Source of the DNA: Clostridiales bacterium
GTDB lineage: Bacteria; Bacillota; Clostridia; Christensenellales; Aristaeellaceae
Reading direction: 5' to 3'
Assembly: GCA_015056315.1 (NCBI GenBank)
Contig: SVGN01000008.1
Coordinates: 1-64,000, forward strand
Length of the DNA: 64,000 nt
In this document: piece by piece, positions 8,377 to 17,075 of the stretch
Position numbering within the stretch: position 1 is the stretch's first letter
Layout of the letters: every line of letters starts with the position of its first letter
Notes under the pieces: generated by a model
The model's input: the letters and a program-made list of their open reading frames with translations, nothing else
Told to the model about the DNA's origin: nothing
Databases searched by the model: none
Translations under genes and position numbers: made by a program

Positions 8377-8832
8377 ATGGCAAGAACAGAGACCGTTACC
8401 CTGACCAATATGTGCATGGTGGTGGATGGTACCCGGGTGCTGGTGCAGGATCGGGTGGATCCGGATTGGCATGGCTACACCTTTCCCGGCGGACATGTGG
8501 AGAAGGGGGAATCCTTCACCGATGCGGTCATCCGGGAGGTGCGGGAGGAGACCGGGCTGACCATTGAAGCCCCGAAGCTCTGCGGCATCAAGGATTGGCC
8601 GGAGGCAGACGGCTCCCGCTACATGGTGCTGCTCTACCGGGCAGATCGGTTCACCGGCACGCTGGCTTCCTCCGGCGAGGGCGAGGTGAGCTGGGTGGAG
8701 CTGGAGAAGCTGCGCTCCCTGCCGCTGGCCGACAGTATGGAAAATATGCTCCGGGTGTTTCTGGAGGAGGATCTCAGCGAGCAGTACTATCTGCAGCAGC
8801 CGGATGGCCAGTGGGTGGAGATGCTGAAATGA
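8377..8832 (+). CDS. NUDIX hydrolase (MutT-like)
   Basis: The 151-residue protein carries a complete Nudix box: Gly39, Glu45, then R53 E54 V R E57 E58 T G60 L, which coordinates the divalent metal used to cut nucleoside diphosphate linkages. The short length and simple architecture fit 8-oxo-dGTP or (deoxy)nucleotide diphosphatases, but specificity cannot be read. I start at 8377 because GGGAGG lies upstream at the right distance; the open frame to 8317 has no such site and overlaps the preceding gene. It is the last gene of the 6.5-8.9 kb operon, followed by a strong terminator. Confidence 0.9.
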   Translation: MARTETVTLTNMCMVVDGTRVLVQDRVDPDWHGYTFPGGHVEKGESFTDAVIREVREETGLTIEAPKLCGIKDWPEADGSRYMVLLYRADRFTGTLASSGEGEVSWVELEKLRSLPLADSMENMLRVFLEEDLSEQYYLQQPDGQWVEMLK

Positions 8833-8884
8833 ATAGCGACAAGGCAATAGGAAAGCCGCACCGGGATACAGGCCAAAAACAGAG

Positions 8885-8923
8885 AAACCTCCGCAGGATC
8901 GACTTCTGCGGAGGTTTTCTTTT
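8885..8923 (+). terminator. rho-independent terminator
   Basis: AAACCTCCGCAG pairs perfectly with CTGCGGAGGTTT across a nine-base loop, followed by TCTTTT. It closes the cysteine-cluster, flavoprotein and NUDIX operon. Confidence 0.9.
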
Positions 8924-8929
8924 GGGATA

Positions 8930-9086
8930 GTGCGCATATCAGCACAAGGAGACAGCCCCTTGCAGGGAGCAAAGTGACGCAAAAGCAGCCCGGTCTTTCA
9001 AGAGACCGCTGTTACCTCACAGAGCAGACATACAGGGATCGCCCCTGTATAGAAGTGCGCCGTGAATAAACAGACGGATCGGGCTT
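8930..9086. other. short spacer with small hairpins
   Basis: No gene is seen. Two small inverted repeats are visible: GGTCTTTCAAGAGACC near 8992-9007 and TACAGGGATCGCCCCTGTA near 9030-9048. Either could weakly terminate the leftward sigma-factor gene, but neither has a clean T-run. Confidence 0.35.
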
Positions 9087-10358
9087 TTAGAGAATGTGAT
9101 CTGTAATGCAATCGTACCAATGAACATAGGTCGTGCCGTTTACGATAAGCCTGTCATTTTCGGGCAACTGTTCGCTCCAGGGCTTCTGATAACGTTCAAT
9201 AGCCCAATCATCACGATTGTATCTGCGCCACAGAATTGTTTTTCCATCCCTGTCTAAGAACTGCTCGGAAACAACACCACAGTTATAGGTTTCAATATCC
9301 ATTACGCAAACGGTATCGTAACTTTTGCCTCCGATGGTAACGGTATATCTGCCCACGATATCAAGCAGGAAATCTTTGCTCACACTCGTAACAGAGTTAC
9401 CAATTCTCTGAATATCCCCTTTGACAGACAGGTTCGTTTCTTTTCCGCAATTATCTTCTCCGAAGCCCCAGTTCAGCATAAAGTCATCGCCATCCAGGAA
9501 GGTAATGTAATTGCGAACATCTCCGTCATTTCGAAGCGTTGCAAGGTAACGGCAATGCGTATCTGTAAGCTGTGCTACAAAAGTGCGGTTGATCACCTCG
9601 TTCTTATTTGAGTAGGATGCCTCTCTTGCGGTAAGCTCCACACCTTCGATACCGTGAACCCTGGCTTTGCCTGTGACCTGCATGTCATAAACATGGCTGC
9701 ATTTGCGGGAAGGTATATCATACATACCCCAAGACAGTTTTTCACCAAGTTTGGGGATCAGGAACCATCCCATAAGCTCTTCCCATTTTACAGAGAAAGG
9801 TGCTTCGGAACTTGCTTCGATCTTGTATTCGGGTATCAGTTCGGGCAGCTTTTTCATAGTGCTTTCTCCTTTCCATCCTTCGGTGCGATATGGATATTTG
9901 GTTTTGAAATTGTGCTTTGCTGTATGCAGCCTGCTTTTTACTGTTCCAACAGGAATGTTCAGCTGTTTGGCAATTTCGGCCTGCGGAAGCTCTTGCCAAA
10001 AATAGAGATACAATATCTGCTTATCTTTAGTACAAAGCAAACTGAAAGTCTCTCTTACTGTGGCAACTACGGAAACGCCATATCTGCCGTCCGCTAATTC
10101 GCTCTGTGTTATTTCATCGATTGGCATCTCGAGCTGTTTTGCTTTCTTGCGAAAGTAGTCATAACACTTGTTTCTGGCAATGCTGATGAGCCATGCCTTA
10201 AAGGAACTCTTGTTTTTGATTTGAGGGAACTTTTGACAGGCGGCAAGGAAAACTTCTTGTAAAACGTCGTCTGCATCTACTTTTGAGTTCAAGCGAAAGC
10301 GCACAAAACGTTCCACAGACACTCGTTCTGCTTCCAGCAACTTTTCAAACTCATCCAT
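9087..10358 (-). CDS. ECF sigma factor fused to a C-terminal sensor-like domain
   Basis: Residues 1-160 form an ECF sigma factor: region 2 with DADDVLQEVFLAACQKF and AWLISIARNKCYDYFRKKA, region 4 with LPQAEIAKQLNIPVGTVKSR. It would direct RNA polymerase to a dedicated regulon. The remaining 255 or so residues, without membrane segments, form a soluble domain I do not recognise by name. Inside the frame an AAAGGAG lies eight bases before an ATG at 9857, so the C-terminal part could also be made alone (256 residues). Three 60-base stretches I counted inside the gene give 40-50% G+C, against 62% in a stretch of the neighbouring helD, which suggests acquisition. Start 10358 follows AAAGGAGG; the reading from 10400 starts at the ECF promoter. 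Confidence 0.85.
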   Translation of the reverse strand: MDEFEKLLEAERVSVERFVRFRLNSKVDADDVLQEVFLAACQKFPQIKNKSSFKAWLISIARNKCYDYFRKKAKQLEMPIDEITQSELADGRYGVSVVATVRETFSLLCTKDKQILYLYFWQELPQAEIAKQLNIPVGTVKSRLHTAKHNFKTKYPYRTEGWKGESTMKKLPELIPEYKIEASSEAPFSVKWEELMGWFLIPKLGEKLSWGMYDIPSRKCSHVYDMQVTGKARVHGIEGVELTAREASYSNKNEVINRTFVAQLTDTHCRYLATLRNDGDVRNYITFLDGDDFMLNWGFGEDNCGKETNLSVKGDIQRIGNSVTSVSKDFLLDIVGRYTVTIGGKSYDTVCVMDIETYNCGVVSEQFLDRDGKTILWRRYNRDDWAIERYQKPWSEQLPENDRLIVNGTTYVHWYDCITDHIL

Positions 10359-10405
10359 ATCCTCACCTCCTTTGGCCAATAAGTGAAAAAACGGTTTCAC
10401 CTATA

Positions 10406-10433
10406 TAGACGGGGCTCGCTATCGAAAGGTTCA
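10406..10433 (-). promoter_or_regulatory. probable autoregulated ECF promoter
   Basis: On the minus strand TGAACC (10428-10433) is separated by 16 bases from CGTCTA (10406-10411), followed by TATAGGTGAAA. This matches the AAC plus CGTC-type pattern of ECF promoters and lies about 48 bases before the sigma gene, as expected for autoregulation. Confidence 0.65.
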
Positions 10434-10434
10434 T

Positions 10435-10631
10435 TTTGCTTTCGAAACGAAAGCGGCACTCGATAGGCTCTCGAGTGCCGCAACTGACTGTTTATGAACA
10501 TCCACCGATCGGTGCGGCTTCTTTGCTGCGGCCCCATTCTGATCGAACGGAGCCGCACAGTTTGTACCTTCGGTGTCCGCAGAATAACGCTGCGGCGCGG
10601 GCACTGCCAGACCTGGGATGGGCCTGTGGCA
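10435..10631. repeat. spacer with an 11-bp hairpin and a partial A repeat
   Basis: A perfect inverted repeat lies at 10453-10481 (GCGGCACTCGA with TCGAGTGCCGC). Bases 10551-10602 resemble module A (AGCCGCACAGTTTGTACCTTC, then GCTGCGGCGCGG). The hairpin may terminate the leftward MGMT gene, but it lacks a long T-run. Confidence 0.5.
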
Positions 10632-10934
10632 TTATTCCCCCGCCCAGAAATACTTCTCCATCTCCACCCGTCCATCCGGGGTAAAGGTGATGCCCTCCAT
10701 CTCCAGCAGCAGGCGGTGGGTCTCCTTGCCCAGAGGGGCAAAGGCATCGCTCAGGCAGCCGTCTTTGGTGACCACCCGCTGGCAGGGCAGGCTCTCCGGT
10801 GCGGTCTTCAGCGCATAGCCCACTACCCGGGAAAGCCGGGGGTTGCCCACCAGCTTGGCGATCTGCCCATAGGTGCAGACCCTGCCCCGGGGAATGCGGG
10901 CGATCTGTTCATAGATCAGGGAAAAGGTGTTCAT
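10632..10934 (-). CDS. MGMT-family protein (alkyltransferase-like)
   Basis: The 100-residue protein is the C-terminal DNA-binding and active-site domain of O6-alkylguanine-DNA alkyltransferases. It has a helix-turn-helix PRGRVCTYGQIAKLVGNPRLSR and the active-site loop. The acceptor loop reads PCQRV rather than the canonical PCHRV: the cysteine is kept, the activating histidine is glutamine. Alkyltransferase-like proteins lack the cysteine instead, so this one sits between the two classes. The short length matches single-domain MGMT-family proteins. It lies just downstream of helD on the same strand with a 66-base gap. Confidence 0.85.
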   Translation of the reverse strand: MNTFSLIYEQIARIPRGRVCTYGQIAKLVGNPRLSRVVGYALKTAPESLPCQRVVTKDGCLSDAFAPLGKETHRLLLEMEGITFTPDGRVEMEKYFWAGE

Positions 10935-11000
10935 GGAACGATGCTCCTTCGCTTGTTGATAGGGGTGGGAGAAAGGCAGTCTGCCAAAAGAGCGCGGGCA

Positions 11001-13277
11001 TCACACCTCCCGTACCTCCACATCGGCGTTTTCCAGATGGGCGGTGGGCTCGCCCACGCAGCACAGCGCCAGCCGGTGCAGGGGACGGGTGCACAGCACA
11101 TAGAACAGCTTGGCGTAGAAGCGCTGGTCGGGGTAGGTCTCTCCATCCGCATCAGAGATGAGCATGCAGTCGAACTCCAGCCCCTTCACCACGCCGGCAT
11201 CCATCACCTGGATGCCGCCTTCAAAGGAGGGGTCGCCCTCGGTGACCAGCCTTGCTTCGGTCAGCCCGTTTTCCACCAGTGCCTTGTGCAGCTTCCTGGC
11301 GGCTTTGGGATCCTTGGCGGCCACGCCGATGCCCCGGAAGCCCTCCCGCTGCCAGCCCCGGAGGATCTCCAGCACCGCCTCCGTGCGGCTCTGCGGGCTC
11401 TTTGTGCGCACCAGCAGCGGCTTGCCGCCGTGGCGCAGCACCGGCTGTGTATGACCCACGCCCTCCACCGGGTGGCGGCCGATCACCGACAGCGCCGCAT
11501 CGGTGATCTCTGCGGTGCTGCGGTAGGCGGTGCTCAGCGCGATGGTCTCCACCGGTTTTTTGAAAATGCCCTCCGAAAGGTCGCTCCATTGACGGATGCC
11601 GCCATCCCCGCAGATGCCCTGGCACAGGTCGCCCACCAAGGTGAAGGCATCGTGCCCGAAGGCTTCCCGCAGGATCTTTACCTGCAGGGGCGGTACATCC
11701 TGCGCTTCATCGATCACCACATGGCGCACATCGGGGGTGTTGAGGCCGTAGAGCCCCTTGGCCAGCACCAGCAGGGCGGGCAGGTCCTCCCTGGCGGCCC
11801 GTTTCTTTTCCAAAAGGGGCTGAGTGGCCGCGGCGGCGTGGGCATAGGAGCCGTCCAGCTCGGTCAGCTGCTGCCAGAAAAGGCGGTAGACCTCCAGCAG
11901 CTCCATGGTGCCAAACAGCTTCTCCACCTGCTTGGGGAAGGCTTTGCCCAGTTCCTCCAGCTCCTTCAGGCGCTGATCCCGGCTGTTCAGCAGCAGGGTG
12001 GCCTTCCGGCGGCGCTCCGGGCCATCCGGCATGGCGTGGAGCAGCTGATCCAGCTTCTTCTCCGCCGCATCGGTGATGCTCAGGTGCAGCTTCTCCACCA
12101 CCGTCTTTACCCGGTTGCGGATCACCTTGACCAGCTCTCCGATGCGGGCTGCCAGCGGGAAGTGGCGGAAGTCGGTCAGACAGTAGCGGCGTACCTCGGC
12201 GGCGCTCATCAGCACCGTATTGCCCAGCCGGATATCCTCTTTGGCCAGGCATTCCTCCTCCCAGCGGGCAAGAAACCGCTGCAGGTGCTCATAGAGCCTG
12301 AGGCTGCCCTTGCGGAGCAGGGTATCGTCCAGCAGATCCCGCTCCGGCTTGGTCATGCCAAGGCGCAGGCGCAGCTGAGGCGTGTTTTCCAGCTTGGGCA
12401 TGTGCTTTTGCAAAAGCTGCTTGCACAGCCCCTCAAAGGTGACCTGCCGCACATCATCCACGCCCAGATCCGGCAGCACTTTGCTGATGTAGCTCAGAAA
12501 CAGCGGGTTGGGAGCGATGATCAGCAGCTGCTGGGGCGTGATGGTCTTTTGCAGCCGGTACAGCATCCAGGCGATGCGGTGCAGGGCGATGGTGGTCTTG
12601 CCGCTGCCTGCCACGCCCTGCACGCACAGGGGCTGCATGGGCTCGGCACGGATCACCGCATTCTGCTCCGCCTGAATGGTGGTGACCACTTCTCTCAAGC
12701 GGGAGGAGGTAAGCTGGCTCAGGGCATCGGTCAGGAATTTCTCCTGCCCGGCCAGGCCGGTATCCTGCATATCGGTCAGGGTACCATCCTCCACGGTGAG
12801 CATGCGCTTCAGGCTCAATTCGCCGTAGACGCTGCCATCCGGGCATTCGTAGCTGACACGGCCCACCTGCCCGGAATAGTACAGATTGGCTACCGGGCTG
12901 CGCCAGTCCGCTACCCAGACCTTGTATTCCGGGGTCTGGATCACGCCCCAGCGGCCCACATAGACCGAGCTTTTTTCGCCCGCCTTGAGCCAGTCGTTCT
13001 TCCGGCCCGGGTCGGGGGTAAAGTCCAGCCGGGCAAAGTAGGGCTGGCGCTGGCTGAGCCGGAGCTGGTGCAGCGAGCGCAGCTGGTTCTTGACAAGAAA
13101 CTGCTGCACCACCGCATCGCTGGAGCCGTCGTCCAGCACGTGGATCAGGCGGTCGTTGCCGTCTATGATGCCCAGCTTATCCTCCAGCTTCTGTTTTTCC
13201 GAGGCTACCACCTCCAGGGTGGCGGCCAGGTGGTTTTCCTCCTCCTGCCAGTGAGGGTGTCGGTTCATGGTCTCCAT
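11001..13277 (-). CDS. helD: HelD-like UvrD-family ATPase
   Basis: HelD is an SF1 motor that removes stalled RNA polymerase from DNA. The 758-residue protein has a charged N-terminal helical region (about 5-75), a beta-rich insert with VADWRSPVANLYY (near 123-135), Walker A GVAGSGKTT at 221-229 followed by IALHRIAW, and Walker B IDEAQD near 522-527. A C-terminal helicase domain contains LSTAYRST and VVKGLEFDCM and ends in LCTRPLHRL. All are typical of the family, including the insertion between motifs Ia and II. GGAGG is 11 bases upstream of the ATG at 13277; the GTG at 13289 overlaps that site and is unlikely. Confidence 0.85.
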   Translation of the reverse strand: METMNRHPHWQEEENHLAATLEVVASEKQKLEDKLGIIDGNDRLIHVLDDGSSDAVVQQFLVKNQLRSLHQLRLSQRQPYFARLDFTPDPGRKNDWLKAGEKSSVYVGRWGVIQTPEYKVWVADWRSPVANLYYSGQVGRVSYECPDGSVYGELSLKRMLTVEDGTLTDMQDTGLAGQEKFLTDALSQLTSSRLREVVTTIQAEQNAVIRAEPMQPLCVQGVAGSGKTTIALHRIAWMLYRLQKTITPQQLLIIAPNPLFLSYISKVLPDLGVDDVRQVTFEGLCKQLLQKHMPKLENTPQLRLRLGMTKPERDLLDDTLLRKGSLRLYEHLQRFLARWEEECLAKEDIRLGNTVLMSAAEVRRYCLTDFRHFPLAARIGELVKVIRNRVKTVVEKLHLSITDAAEKKLDQLLHAMPDGPERRRKATLLLNSRDQRLKELEELGKAFPKQVEKLFGTMELLEVYRLFWQQLTELDGSYAHAAAATQPLLEKKRAAREDLPALLVLAKGLYGLNTPDVRHVVIDEAQDVPPLQVKILREAFGHDAFTLVGDLCQGICGDGGIRQWSDLSEGIFKKPVETIALSTAYRSTAEITDAALSVIGRHPVEGVGHTQPVLRHGGKPLLVRTKSPQSRTEAVLEILRGWQREGFRGIGVAAKDPKAARKLHKALVENGLTEARLVTEGDPSFEGGIQVMDAGVVKGLEFDCMLISDADGETYPDQRFYAKLFYVLCTRPLHRLALCCVGEPTAHLENADVEVREV

Positions 13278-13690
13278 TTTCGTTTTCACCTCCGTCTTTG
13301 ATAGGATGCAGCGCCCTTTGTTTCATGCGGCGGTGAGAGGGCCGCCCAGCGGAAAAAAGGGATGCAAAAAGCCACCGATGCCTGCATAGACGGATGGTGA
13401 GTATGGATCCGTCTTTTACAAAACATGCGGTGGCGCAGAGGTTTCAGGGTATGTGGGGCAAGCCGGGGGAGTATCCCCCCGAGGCCCGGCAGGGAGTCTT
13501 GCTCCCTGCGCCCTTCATTGCCTGTGCTTATGCAGGCAATGGGGTATGGCAGCAGCCATCGCCGGGGAAGCATCAACGTAATGCCGCGGCAACGCTGTAC
13601 CGATCCGAAAATATCTGTTCTTTCGCCTGTGGAACGGGCGAAAGGTGCGGGGGTGCAGGGGGAGTTCCTATCCCCCTGCCGTACCCGTTC
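13278..13690. repeat. gene-free spacer with hairpins
   Basis: I see no gene in these 400 bases. Inverted repeats are present at about 13468-13483 (GGGGGAGTATCCCCCC), 13489-13509 (GGCAGGGAGTCTTGCTCCCTG), 13654-13679 (a GCAGGGGG/CCCCCTGC hairpin) and 13620-13646 (TTTCGCC with GGCGAAA). They match the hairpin boxes that border modules A and B elsewhere. The 13654-13679 hairpin lies directly after alaS and may act on it. Confidence 0.5.
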
Positions 13691-15670
13691 TTATTCGTCG
13701 GCGGTGGTGCCGATCACGGCTTTGATGCGGCGCACGCCGGCAGAGGAGCTTTCTTCCTTCTGGATCTTGAAGCTCTTCAGGTCGCCGGTGTTCTCGGCAT
13801 GGGGGCCGCCGCAGATCTCCTTGGAGAACTCGCCCATGGTGTAGACCTTTACCAGCTCGCCGTACTTGCTCTCGAACAGACCGATGGCGCCTTCGGCCTT
13901 GGCTTCGGGCACGGTCATCTCGCGGCAGGTGATGGGGGCCTTGGCGGCAATGGCCTCATTGACCAGCTTTTCCACCTCGGCGATCTCTTCCTTGGTCATC
14001 TTGCGGCCGAAGGAGAAGTCGAAGCGGAGGCGCTCGGCGGTGATGTTGGAGCCCTTCTGGGCAACCTCATCGCCCAGTACCTTGCGCAGGGCGGTGTGCA
14101 TCAGGTGGGTGGCGGTGTGCAGACGGGCGGTCTGCGCGCTGTGGTCGGCAAGGCCGCCCTTGAAGCGCTGCTCGGCACCGGCCTGCGAGGTGGCCTGGTG
14201 CTGCTTGAAGCGCTCGGCGAAATCGGCCTCGTCTACCTTCAGGCCCTTTTCGGTGGCCAGCTCGATGGTCATCTCGATGGGGAAGCCGTAGGTATCGTAC
14301 AGCTTGAAGGCGCTGCGGCCATCCATGGTGGTAAGGCTCTCCAGGCGGGCGTTCACGGCAGCCACCAGAGCGGCTTCGTCACCGGCCTTGGCGGCTTCGA
14401 TGATGGGCAGCATGTCGGGGGAGGGGCGCAGCTTCTTGGTCTGGGCATACTCCTGGGCCAGAGCCACCTTGTTCTCGGCAGCCAGGATGGCATCCAGGGT
14501 GGCGCGGGTGTTCTGGATGTTGTTGTAGATCTTGTCGAATTCCTTCTCGCCCTGGCGCAGGGTCTTGGCGAAGCGGGTCTCCTCCAGAGAAAGCTGCTCC
14601 AGCACGAACTTCTCGTTGCGCTCCAGCTCGGGGTAAACTTCCTTGTACTGAGCGATGATCACCTTGGCGATCTCGCCGGTAAAGCCATCAGGCATACCGA
14701 TGCTCATGCCGTAGCGCACAGCGCGGCGGATGAGGCGGCGCAGCACGTAGCCCTGGTCCATGTTGGAGGGGCTCACGCCGCGGTCGTCGCCCATGATGAA
14801 GGTGGAGGTACGCATATGGTCGCCGATGATGCGGAAGGCCTTGGTGGTCTCCTCATCCTGGCCGTAGGTCTTGCCGGAAAGCTCGGCGATCTTACCCAGG
14901 ATGTTTTCGAACAGCTCGGTCTCGTAAACGCTCTTCTTGCCGTTGAGCACGCAGATGGTGCGCTCCAGACCCATGCCGGTATCCACGTTCTTCTGGCTCA
15001 GGGGCACGAAGGTACCGTCGGCCTGCTTGTTGTACTGCATGAACACGTCGTTCCAGATCTCCAGATAACGGCCGCAGGAGCAGGCGGGGGAGCAATCGGG
15101 GCCGCAGGGCTCCTTATCGGTGATGATGAACATCTCCGTATCGGGGCCGCAGGGGCCGGTCAGACCGGCGGGGCCCCACCAGTTGTTCTCCTTGGGCAGG
15201 AAGAAGATGTGGTCGTCGGCCACGCCGCAATCGCGCCACAGCTGGGCGCTCTCTTCGTCGCGGGGGCAGTCTTCATCGCCGGCAAAGACGGAGAAGGCCA
15301 GTTTTTCTTTGGGCAGGCCCAGGTACTTCTCGCTGGTGAGGAACTCCCAGCTCCAGGGGATCATTTCCTGCTTGAAATAGTCGCCCAGAGACCAGTTGCC
15401 CAGCATTTCGAAGAAGGTGAGGTGGCTGAAATCGCCAACATCGTCGATATCGCCGGTACGGACGCACTTCTGCACGTCGGTCAGGCGGGTGCCGGCAGGA
15501 TGCTTCTGGCCCATCAGGTAGGGTACCAGGGGATGCATGCCTGCGGTGGTGAACAGCACGGTGGGGTCGTTCTCGGGGATCAGGCTGGCGCTGGAGATGA
15601 CAGCATGGCCATGGTCCTTGAAGAACTGCTGGAACATGGAGCGCAGCTCAGCCGCTTTGTAGGTCTTCAT
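13691..15670 (-). CDS. alaS: alanine--tRNA ligase, short form without C-Ala domain
   Basis: AlaRS charges tRNA-Ala. The 659-residue protein has the class II catalytic core: TFFEMLGNWSLGDYFK near 85-100 and the motif 3 region TGMGLERT at 231-238. The tRNA-recognition region carries GDDRGVSPSN and GYVLRRLIRRAVRYG. The editing domain keeps HTATH (518-522) and CGGPH (620-624), so mischarged-tRNA hydrolysis should remain. The chain then ends at AGVRRIKAVIG plus a few residues: the coiled coil, DHHA1 and C-Ala regions of the usual form of about 870 residues are absent. A stretch at about 378-448 before AFKLYDTYGFP looks longer than usual. Start 15670 follows AAGGAG. Confidence 0.93.
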   Translation of the reverse strand: MKTYKAAELRSMFQQFFKDHGHAVISSASLIPENDPTVLFTTAGMHPLVPYLMGQKHPAGTRLTDVQKCVRTGDIDDVGDFSHLTFFEMLGNWSLGDYFKQEMIPWSWEFLTSEKYLGLPKEKLAFSVFAGDEDCPRDEESAQLWRDCGVADDHIFFLPKENNWWGPAGLTGPCGPDTEMFIITDKEPCGPDCSPACSCGRYLEIWNDVFMQYNKQADGTFVPLSQKNVDTGMGLERTICVLNGKKSVYETELFENILGKIAELSGKTYGQDEETTKAFRIIGDHMRTSTFIMGDDRGVSPSNMDQGYVLRRLIRRAVRYGMSIGMPDGFTGEIAKVIIAQYKEVYPELERNEKFVLEQLSLEETRFAKTLRQGEKEFDKIYNNIQNTRATLDAILAAENKVALAQEYAQTKKLRPSPDMLPIIEAAKAGDEAALVAAVNARLESLTTMDGRSAFKLYDTYGFPIEMTIELATEKGLKVDEADFAERFKQHQATSQAGAEQRFKGGLADHSAQTARLHTATHLMHTALRKVLGDEVAQKGSNITAERLRFDFSFGRKMTKEEIAEVEKLVNEAIAAKAPITCREMTVPEAKAEGAIGLFESKYGELVKVYTMGEFSKEICGGPHAENTGDLKSFKIQKEESSSAGVRRIKAVIGTTADE

Positions 15671-15753
15671 AACAGGGTCTCTCCTTCGCAATAAACTGCA
15701 ATGAATGTATTGGGTACCGCCACAGGCGGGAACATACACACACATACCAAAAT

Positions 15754-15783
15754 ATTATAGTGGAAACAGGGGCACAGTGTCAA
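15754..15783 (-). promoter_or_regulatory. consensus sigma-A promoter of alaS
   Basis: On the minus strand TTGACA (15778-15783), 18-base spacer, TATAAT (15754-15759), both exact consensus hexamers. The leader to alaS is only about 75 bases, too short for a T-box. Confidence 0.85.
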
Positions 15784-15813
15784 TGAAAGCGCGAAAAAAA
15801 CTGAGGGGAGCAG

Positions 15814-15846
15814 TAAAATGCTCCACCGGCATTGCCGGTGGAGCAT
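15814..15846 (-). terminator. rho-independent terminator
   Basis: ATGCTCCACCGGC pairs perfectly with GCCGGTGGAGCAT across a three-base loop. On the minus strand it is followed by TTTTA. It terminates the secreted DUF3298-like gene ahead of the alaS promoter. Confidence 0.85.
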
Positions 15847-15874
15847 AAATCGTGGATAAAAGTTGCTTGTACGC

Positions 15875-16855
15875 TTACTTGCTGCTCAGGGTAACGGTCT
15901 CGCCGCCCTGCTGATAGGTGGCCACATACCACTCCTCCGGAGCGCAGCGGGGCAAAGCTGCGGTGGCATCCGCCAGGGTGCTGGCGTAGTAGCAGACGGT
16001 GTGCAGGTAGGGGCTCTGCTCGCTGCCCCAGTATACGCAGCCGGTCAGGTCGGCCACATCGCCGGTGGCGGTGAGCTGCCAGGGGGCAGATTCGCCCTCT
16101 GCGGCGGGCAGCAGCTGGGCAGTGCCCTGGCCGGAGGTGGGCATGGGCAGGTAGGCATCATCCAGAATGCCGGTGAGGCTGCTCATGGGCAGCCGGACGG
16201 TGATGTTGCCCATAAACTGGGGCGTGAGCCAGCCAGCGGGGTAGATGACGCACAGGTCGCTGCCGTCGATCATCCAGCTGGCGGAGGAGCCGCCGCGGGC
16301 CTTCTCGGCAGCCTCTTCGGCGGTAAAGAACATATCCTTCTCGTAGCTCTTCATCTGCTCGGCCACTTTGGCGATGAGGGCATCCATGGCGGCCTCGTCG
16401 CTGGGCAGGATGGCATCGATCTCCACCTCGCCGCCGGTGACGGTATCAAAGGCCAGGGCGAATTCGGTGCTGTTGGGGCGGGCGGCGCCGGAGGCGTACC
16501 AGCTCTCGGAATAGGTGATGAACAGCAGCGCACCGCTGGTGGAGATGCTGTCGATGGTCAGGGAATAGCTGCTGGGGCTGAAGCCCTCCTCGCAGGGGGT
16601 GTTGCGCAGCTCCTCGATGCGGGTACCGGCGTTGTAGTAGATATCCTCCAGGCGGCGGTTGATCTTATCCGCAGCCTCGGGGCGGCCTTCGACGGTCACC
16701 TCTGCCCGTACCTGATAAAGGGAGAACTCCGCCATATCGGCGTTTTCGATCTGGGTGGTCACCACGATGGTACCGGCAGCGGGGGCAGCAGTCTCGGCGG
16801 TGGCAGTGGTTACAAGAAGCACCAGGGAAAGCAGAATGAGCATCCATTTTTTCAT
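15875..16855 (-). CDS. secreted DUF3298/RsiV-like protein
   Basis: The 326-residue protein starts with a classical signal peptide: MKKW, a hydrophobic run of about 14 residues and an ATA-E cleavage region near residue 20. The mature part resembles the DUF4163/DUF3298 architecture found in RsiV-type extracytoplasmic sensors and secreted proteins. It has a domain with YQVRAEVTVEGRPEAADKIN (about 45-65) and a C-terminal domain with an AFDTVTGGEVEIDAIL-like core, followed by a C-terminal extension. There is no membrane anchor or sigma factor next to it, so a role as anti-sigma factor is not supported. GAGGTGA precedes the ATG. It is monocistronic between an alaS promoter and a divergent cluster. 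Confidence 0.65.
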   Translation of the reverse strand: MKKWMLILLSLVLLVTTATAETAAPAAGTIVVTTQIENADMAEFSLYQVRAEVTVEGRPEAADKINRRLEDIYYNAGTRIEELRNTPCEEGFSPSSYSLTIDSISTSGALLFITYSESWYASGAARPNSTEFALAFDTVTGGEVEIDAILPSDEAAMDALIAKVAEQMKSYEKDMFFTAEEAAEKARGGSSASWMIDGSDLCVIYPAGWLTPQFMGNITVRLPMSSLTGILDDAYLPMPTSGQGTAQLLPAAEGESAPWQLTATGDVADLTGCVYWGSEQSPYLHTVCYYASTLADATAALPRCAPEEWYVATYQQGGETVTLSSK

Positions 16856-17075
16856 TGTAGAATCACCTCTGGCAAGGAGTATAGCACACCTGCGCAGGTG
16901 TCTGCAAGCGCGTTTTCGCCGGGCCCGGCAGGGTGCCTGCGCAACGGCTGGGGCGCTTCTTAGGCGGGTAAAATTTTGCGCCGCCGGGGGCGGCTCCCGC
17001 AGGGCGCGGGGGCGCAGCCCTTCTTTTGCAAGGGTTTCCGGCTTTCGATAGACCCGCCCTGAGCCCCGCTCCACA
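16856..17075. other. divergent spacer with hairpins
   Basis: No gene is visible. G+C-rich palindromic stretches occur around 16979-17005 and GCAGGGCGCGGGGGCGCAGCC near 16998-17018. They resemble the other hairpin spacers but match modules A or B poorly. Confidence 0.35.

Noticed and set aside
10494-13301. A 935-codon plus-strand open frame across the MGMT and helD genes
   Set aside because: It is antisense to two genes with clear motifs and has no recognisable domain.
15671-15783. T-box riboswitch before alaS
   Set aside because: The leader between promoter and start is only about 75 bases and lacks the T-box sequence and a terminator stem.
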